From the NCBI GenBank assembly GCA_030271555.1, contig JARXKQ010000099.1:1-5460 (forward strand): 5,460 nt of DNA. The letters run 5' to 3'. Position 1 is the stretch's first letter. Each line of letters opens with the position of its first letter. Both the position numbers and the translations under genes were made by a program. The notes under the pieces are model-generated. The model did not search any database. It saw nothing but the letters and a program-made list of their open reading frames with translations, and was not told where the DNA came from. This document shows, one piece after another, positions 1-5,460 of this stretch. The stretch is from Chloroflexota bacterium. Its GTDB lineage: Bacteria > Chloroflexota > Limnocylindria > Limnocylindrales > CSP1-4.

Positions 1-1917
<1,917 letters not shown>

Positions 1918-1920
1918 AGT

Positions 1921-1958
1921 TACCAACATTATTGTCAAGGGTGCTACCAACGTCAAGG
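1921..1958 (-). repeat. imperfect direct repeat overlapping the clpB promoter (possible operator)
   Basis: On the minus strand, CCTTGAC-GTTGGTA (1958-1945) is followed four bases later by CCTTGAC-AATAAT-GTTGGTA (1940-1921). Both 7-bp halves are repeated perfectly and in the same order. The only difference is six extra bases in the promoter-proximal copy, and those six are the predicted -10 hexamer. The first copy contains the -35. CCTTGAC copies start 18 bp apart and GTTGGTA copies 24 bp apart. It may be a tandem duplication, a pair of regulator half-sites, or both. No known operator is recognised. Confidence 0.6.
1928..1956 (-). promoter_or_regulatory. sigma70-type promoter of clpB, leaderless geometry
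   Basis: Read on the minus strand, TTGACG (1956-1951) is a 5/6 match to the -35 consensus and AATAAT (1933-1928) is a 5/6 match to the -10 consensus. The spacer is exactly 17 nt. Only 10 nt separate the -10 hexamer from the clpB ATG, so a start site 6-8 nt after the -10 leaves about 2-4 nt of leader. This agrees with the absence of a ribosome binding site. The hexamers and spacing are seen in the sequence. Promoter activity and the start site are inferred. Confidence 0.7.
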
Positions 1959-2022
1959 GGATGGTGCAACAACCGATACTCTTTGAAGGTGCCCGAACGC
2001 GCCGCGTTGTGGGGCCATCCAA

Positions 2023-2027
2023 GAGGG
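2023..2027 (+). promoter_or_regulatory. ribosome binding site of the 2032-3099 gene
   Basis: GAGGG lies 4 nt before the ATG at 2032. It contains the GAGG core of the Shine-Dalgarno sequence at slightly short but workable spacing. It supports this ATG as the start, and the signal peptide begins directly after it. Confidence 0.55.
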
Positions 2028-2031
2028 CGCC

Positions 2032-3099
2032 ATGAGAAGAGCGGCAGCGTCCGTCCTCACTGCCTCCGTAGCGTTGATTCTGGTGGCAGCTTTCGCGGTC
2101 CGGGGAGCCAGCCCGGGCACCAACCCATTTACCAACGCTGTCTCGTACTTCAATCCTGACTCTGCCGTGGCCACGAGCTACGCCTTGGAAGCAAACGTCG
2201 CGGATCCGGGACTCGGCTTCAAGGCCGCGTTCCTCTGGTACGAGTTCTGCTGGCCGCCAACGAGCGGACAGATCGTTGCCGACGTCGCCGGCACCTTCAC
2301 GATTGCCCCTGATGGGACTCTGACCGGCAATTGCGAGTCGACCACTCCGGGCGGCGCTGCGCACCGTGAGTCGACCTTGGACGGGATCTATGACCTGCGG
2401 GCCCAGACCGCCCAGTTCACGTTCGAAGGCAGTCAGACCAGTGTCGCCAATCCGGCTGTCGCGAGACTCTCCGTCGAGGCACCTGCCACGGATGTGGCCG
2501 GCGATCGCGCTGAGGGCACAGCGCCCTTCGTCTACACATGTACGCCGGGTGCCGACAGCGACCAGCCGTGTGGATTCACCCGGATAGAAGGCACGGTCAT
2601 GTTCGCTATCCAGTTCCAGCCGACTCTGCCGACGGAACCGACCAGCACGGCGCAGCCACTGACTCCGACAGGCGCAACGGCGACGGTCGCCACGCTCAGT
2701 GGCATGCAGGTCTCGTTGACATGCTCTTCAACCGAGGCAACCGGAGGACTGTCGACGCTTAATTGTTCCGCCGCCGTCACCGGGGCCCCGGCCGGAGCCA
2801 TCCTGGCTTATGCATGGAAGTTGCGCGGGGTACAGCTCTCCGAGACGGGATCGACCATGTCAGCGTCGGCTTTGACACCCGCCACCTACCAGGTCGACGT
2901 CCTCGTGTCCGATTCGTCGCCGTCTGCGGCGGGCGCATCGGGGTCCGAGTTTGTTGAGGTGGGGAAAGGGGCAGGGTCGGGCGGGGACGACAACTCCCTC
3001 GTCGTGATCATCATCCTGCTGATCCTCGCCGGTGTTGGGGCCGCGGCTCTCGTCGCCATCATTCGTGCTCTTCGAGGCCGACCGAAAGTTCAGACTTAG
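2032..3099 (+). CDS. secreted, C-terminally membrane-anchored protein with a PKD/Ig-like domain, function unknown
   Basis: This 355-residue protein is not a family I recognise. The N-terminus MRRAAASV followed by a hydrophobic stretch to about residue 22 looks like a Sec signal peptide, probably cleaved near residue 26. Residues 27-195 are beta-rich, with strand-turn patterns such as [13 protein letters not shown], and contain Cys73, Cys101, Cys170 and Cys180. A Pro/Thr linker (about 196-216) leads to a domain at about 217-311 with a Y-x-W start (YAWKLRG), a [10 protein letters not shown] strand and Cys231/Cys245, resembling PKD or Ig-like folds. A Gly-rich hinge (312-320) precedes a transmembrane helix at about 322-344 and a short basic tail (R345, R348, R350, K352). 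The expected topology is ectodomain outside, tail in the cytoplasm. The six ectodomain cysteines could form disulfides. The gene is divergent from clpB and convergent with the J-protein gene, so it stands alone as a transcription unit. The domain call is by pattern only; surface binding or sensing is a guess. Confidence 0.85.
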   Translation: MRRAAASVLTASVALILVAAFAVRGASPGTNPFTNAVSYFNPDSAVATSYALEANVADPGLGFKAAFLWYEFCWPPTSGQIVADVAGTFTIAPDGTLTGNCESTTPGGAAHRESTLDGIYDLRAQTAQFTFEGSQTSVANPAVARLSVEAPATDVAGDRAEGTAPFVYTCTPGADSDQPCGFTRIEGTVMFAIQFQPTLPTEPTSTAQPLTPTGATATVATLSGMQVSLTCSSTEATGGLSTLNCSAAVTGAPAGAILAYAWKLRGVQLSETGSTMSASALTPATYQVDVLVSDSSPSAAGASGSEFVEVGKGAGSGGDDNSLVVIIILLILAGVGAAALVAIIRALRGRPKVQT

Positions 3100-3133
3100 T
3101 GGCGACAATCACCGGCAGACACGTCGACGAAAG
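3100..3133. other. short gap between convergent genes, no clear terminator
   Basis: The plus-strand gene stops at 3097-3099 and the minus-strand J-protein gene stops at 3134-3136, facing each other. I see no stable hairpin with a U-tract in these 34 bases on either strand. Transcripts may overlap into the opposite gene or end by a factor-dependent route. Confidence 0.6.
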
Positions 3134-4150
3134 CTAGCCCGCCTCCGGTTGGTCGACAAGGTCGAGGAAAGCCTCAGCGGCCTTCTTTGCGTCGGCCGAC
3201 AAGCCCGTCGGCAGCACCAGCCGCACCTTCACGAACAGATCACCCCGACCCTCCTTGCGGAAGTGGGGCAGGCCCTGGCCGGCCAGTCGAAAGGCCCGGC
3301 CGGTCTGCGTCTCGGGCGGGATGCGCAGCGCCACCGTGCCGGTGAGTGTCTTGATCTTGGTCTCGCCACCCAGCAGTGCCTCACGCAGGGTGATGGGCAC
3401 CTCGCGCGTCAGGTTCGCGCCATCACGCGTGAACACCGGATGCGGCGCGACGGACACCTTCACGTAGGCGTCGGCTCCGGCGGCGACGCCGGAAAAGCGG
3501 ATGCTCTGGCCATTCGAAACGCCTTTGGGGATAGTCACTTCGATGCGCTTGCCATCGACGTCGAGCAGCCGCTTGGTGCCGCTCGCCACTTCCTCGAGGG
3601 TCACCTCGGCCTGCGCCTCGAGCCGCGCCGAAGCGGCCGCGCGGCCATTTCCGCCGCCGGCCGGCTGGCCCATGCCGGCAAGCAGGTCCTCGATCGATTG
3701 GCCGCCGCGCGTCCTGGTCTGTGTTCGCGTCCGGCCACCGCCGGCCGGCTCGCCGCCACCACCGAAGAACGTCCGGAAGAAGTCGCTGAAGCCCGCCAGA
3801 TCCTCGGCGTTGCCGCGGTATTCGAAGCGCACGCCACCAGGCCCGGCACCGCTGAAGCCGCCGCCGCCGGATCCGGCGAATGGATTGCCACTCTGGCCGC
3901 CGCCGGTCGCGCCGGCGCGCTGATACGCCTGCCAGTCGCTGCCCAGCTGGTTGTACAGCTTGCGCTTCTCGGGATCGGACAGGACCTCGTTGGCCTCGTT
4001 GATCTCCTTGAACCTGCCCTCGGCCGCGGCGTTGCCCTTGTTCGCGTCCGGATGGTGCTGCCGGGCAAGCTTGCGAAAGGCCTTCTTGATGTCGGCCTGA
4101 CTGGCAGTGCGCGGCACCCCCAGCGTGGCGTAGTAGTCCCGGTATTCCAT
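3134..4150 (-). CDS. cbpA: class II J-domain co-chaperone (CbpA/DnaJ type)
   Basis: This 338-residue cytoplasmic Hsp40 binds unfolded proteins and stimulates the DnaK ATPase. The J-domain spans residues 1-70 (starts MEYRDYYATLGV), with the DnaK-activating HPD at 33-35 and the helix IV region SDPEKRKLYNQLG at 58-70. A Gly-rich linker with FSDFFRTFFGGG (121-132) and SIEDLLAGMG (152-161) follows. The two beta-rich client-binding domains lie at about 176-242 (includes VTIPKG and PHPVF) and 248-325 (includes ITLREALLGG and GDLFVKV). No CxxCxGxG zinc-finger repeats are present, so it is class II like CbpA rather than canonical DnaJ. It is slightly longer than E. coli CbpA (about 306), mostly through the Gly-rich linker. 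An in-frame TGA just upstream fixes the ATG at 4150 as the first start. No Shine-Dalgarno is visible. The gene lies 60 nt downstream of lon on the same strand, so cotranscription is likely. The symbol is a family-level call; dnaJ would also be used. Confidence 0.93.
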   Translation of the reverse strand: MEYRDYYATLGVPRTASQADIKKAFRKLARQHHPDANKGNAAAEGRFKEINEANEVLSDPEKRKLYNQLGSDWQAYQRAGATGGGQSGNPFAGSGGGGFSGAGPGGVRFEYRGNAEDLAGFSDFFRTFFGGGGEPAGGGRTRTQTRTRGGQSIEDLLAGMGQPAGGGNGRAAASARLEAQAEVTLEEVASGTKRLLDVDGKRIEVTIPKGVSNGQSIRFSGVAAGADAYVKVSVAPHPVFTRDGANLTREVPITLREALLGGETKIKTLTGTVALRIPPETQTGRAFRLAGQGLPHFRKEGRGDLFVKVRLVLPTGLSADAKKAAEAFLDLVDQPEAG

Positions 4151-4165
4151 CGTCAGTCAGCAAGA

Positions 4166-4193
4166 GAGCGGTGACGGTCTCCCGCCACCGCTC
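4166..4193 (-). promoter_or_regulatory. 12-bp hairpin with GAGA (GNRA) tetraloop between lon and the J-protein gene
   Basis: In minus-strand RNA, GAGCGGTG (4193-4186) pairs with CACCGCTC (4173-4166). A G-U wobble (4185 with 4174) and CGG/CCG (4184-4182 with 4177-4175) continue the stem, closed by GAGA (4181-4178). On the plus strand the same site has an A-C mismatch and a UCUC loop, so the structure is better in lon-J-protein mRNA. It ends 15 nt before the J-protein ATG. The bases after it read TCTTGCTG, too poor in U for a strong intrinsic terminator. It could attenuate transcription, protect the lon 3' end, or mark a processing site. Confidence 0.6.
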
Positions 4194-4210
4194 GTTTTAG
4201 CTCCGGTGTC

Positions 4211-5460
4211 CTAGTGGCCGCCCGCGATCGCGGGTGGTTGCTCGCTGCCGGGGAAACCGCGCCGCATCTTGTCTGGTGCGGCGGGGTTCTCCTCGTTGAT
4301 CGGCTCGCCCTTCTCGACCACTTCGGCCGGCTTGGGCTCGAGTGCCTTGGGCAGGCGCACGAGCGCGTGCTCCAGCACCTGGTCCATCGACTCGACCAGG
4401 ACAAGCTTCATCTGCTTGCGGATCTCGTCAGGAACATCGAGCAGGTCCTTCTGGTTCTTGAGCGGCAGGATCACCGACATGGCACCCGACAGGTGCGCGG
4501 CGAGGATCTTGCTCTTCAGGCCCCCGATGGGCAGCACGCGGCCGCGCAGGGTGATCTCACCCGTCATGGCCACGTCCTTATGGACGGGGATGCCGGTGAA
4601 CGCGCTCACCATGGCGAGGGCCATCGTGATGCCTGCCGACGGACCGTCCTTGGGGATGCCGCCCGCGGGGACGTGGATGTGGAGCGTGTTCTTCTCGAAC
4701 TGCTCGCGCTCGATGCCCAGTTCCTGGGCATGGGCGCGGATCCACGAAAGGCCGGCACGAGCGGACTCGCGCATGACCTCGCCCAGCTGGCCGGTGAGGA
4801 TGAAGTCCTCCTTGCCCGGCATCTTGGTCACCTCGACCGAGACGACGTCGCCGCCGACCTCGGTGACCACGAGACCCGTGGCGGCACCGGTCTGGTCTTC
4901 CTTCTCGAGCTCGCCGTATTCGAAGCGCGGCGGGCCGAGCAGCTCGCTCAGCTTCTTGATGTCGACGACCAGCTTGCGCTTGCGGCCCTCGGCCACCATC
5001 CGCGCGACCTTGCGCATGATGTTCGCGAGCTCGCGCTCGAGATTGCGCACGCCGGCTTCCTTGGTGTAGGCCTGGACCAGCTCGACCATGGCCTCGTCGG
5101 TCACTTCGATGTTCTTGCCCGTGAGGCCGTGGTTCTCGAGTTGCTTCGGCAGAAGGAAGCGCTTGCCGATCTCGATCTTTTCCTGCTGCGTGTAGCCCGG
5201 CAGCTGGACGATCTCCATCCGGTCGCGCAGGGCGGGCGGGATTGGGTCGAGCAGGTTGCCGGTGGCGATGAAGAACACCTTGGACAGGTCGAACGGCACC
5301 TCGAGGTAGTTGTCCTGGAAGGTGTTGTTCTGCTCCGGATCGAGTACCTCGAGCAACGCCGAGCTGGGATCGCCGCGGAAGTCCATGCCGATCTTGTCGA
5401 CCTCGTCGAGCATGAACACCGGGTTGTTCGTGCCCGCGGTCTTGACGTTCTGGATGATCC
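4211..5460 (-). CDS. lon: ATP-dependent protease Lon, C-terminal 415 residues; 5' end beyond window
   Basis: Lon is a cytoplasmic hexameric AAA+ serine protease that degrades misfolded and selected regulatory proteins. The fragment enters in the AAA+ module at IIQNVKTAGTNNP. It has Walker B VFMLDEVDK (about 5419-5393), the sensor-1 segment FIATGN, the RDRME arginine region and the sensor-2 helix GVRNLERELA. The protease domain begins around LGPPRFEYG. It contains PGKEDFILTGQLGEVM, the catalytic Ser of DGPSAG (codon 4637-4639) and the catalytic Lys of GGLKSK (codon 4514-4516), so the active dyad is intact. Walker A and the substrate-binding N-domain lie beyond 5460. After the usual end of the protease domain (around ALVRLPKAL) there is a Pro/Glu-rich tail of roughly 45 residues ending in AIAGGH, which looks disordered. 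The stop is TAG at 4211-4213. The gene probably leads an operon with the J-protein gene. Confidence 0.97.
   Translation of the reverse strand, partial: IIQNVKTAGTNNPVFMLDEVDKIGMDFRGDPSSALLEVLDPEQNNTFQDNYLEVPFDLSKVFFIATGNLLDPIPPALRDRMEIVQLPGYTQQEKIEIGKRFLLPKQLENHGLTGKNIEVTDEAMVELVQAYTKEAGVRNLERELANIMRKVARMVAEGRKRKLVVDIKKLSELLGPPRFEYGELEKEDQTGAATGLVVTEVGGDVVSVEVTKMPGKEDFILTGQLGEVMRESARAGLSWIRAHAQELGIEREQFEKNTLHIHVPAGGIPKDGPSAGITMALAMVSAFTGIPVHKDVAMTGEITLRGRVLPIGGLKSKILAAHLSGAMSVILPLKNQKDLLDVPDEIRKQMKLVLVESMDQVLEHALVRLPKALEPKPAEVVEKGEPINEENPAAPDKMRRGFPGSEQPPAIAGGH

Noticed and set aside
1975..1980. GATACT as -10 for the plus-strand gene
   Set aside because: It matches only 4/6 of the consensus, and no acceptable -35 lies 16-18 bp upstream. 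I could not assign a plus-strand promoter.
1918..2031. CIRCE, HspR HAIR or sigma32 element for clpB
   Set aside because: No TTAGCACTC/GAGTGCTAA pair is present. The CTTGAC copies are in direct rather than inverted orientation, unlike HAIR. CCCTTGAC resembles a sigma32 -35, but no CCCCAT-like -10 follows at the right distance.
3032..4174. 380-codon open frame on the plus strand
   Set aside because: Antisense shadow of the J-protein gene. It also overlaps the 3' end of the secreted-protein gene, has no ribosome binding site, and gives a composition-biased product.
4166..4200. Intrinsic terminator on the plus strand (hairpin followed by GTTTTAG)
   Set aside because: No plus-strand gene ends nearby (the closest stops about 1 kb upstream), the T-run is only four bases, and the stem is weaker in this orientation.
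4269..5069. 266-codon open frame on the plus strand
   Set aside because: Antisense to lon, Ser/Arg/Thr-rich, no recognisable domain.

Overview
High-GC bacterial chromosome segment carrying protein quality-control genes. Three minus-strand genes are recognisable from conserved motifs: the 3' part of lon (right end), a complete class II J-domain chaperone of the CbpA/DnaJ type, and the 5' three quarters of clpB (left end). One plus-strand gene for an unrecognised secreted, membrane-anchored protein sits between the J-protein gene and clpB. No RNA gene, mobile element, CRISPR array or origin is visible. The lineage cannot be fixed. High GC, leaderless-type transcription and the J-protein style would fit Chloroflexota (for example Limnocylindria-like lineages) or Actinomycetota, but this is only an impression.

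Layout from left to right. 1-1917 (minus) is clpB, running off the left edge after the start of its second ATPase domain. 1918-2031 is a divergent intergenic region. It holds a good sigma70-type promoter for clpB, placed so close to the ATG that the mRNA should be leaderless or nearly so, and an unusual direct repeat built around the -10 hexamer. 2032-3099 (plus) encodes a 355-residue protein with a signal peptide, a beta-rich ectodomain, a Pro/Thr linker, a PKD/Ig-like domain and a C-terminal membrane anchor. 3100-3133 is a short gap between convergent genes with no clear terminator. 3134-4150 (minus) is the J-protein gene. 4151-4210 is a spacer holding a 12-bp hairpin with a GNRA loop, formed only in minus-strand RNA. 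4211-5460 (minus) is the C-terminal 415 residues of Lon.

How the genes work together. Lon degrades damaged proteins. The J-protein delivers unfolded clients to DnaK (not in this window), and ClpB with DnaK pulls proteins out of aggregates. lon and the J-protein gene are codirectional with a 60-nt spacer and are probably cotranscribed, with the hairpin possibly adjusting the ratio. clpB has its own promoter. The inserted plus-strand gene is the least explained element, and nothing in its sequence links it to proteostasis.
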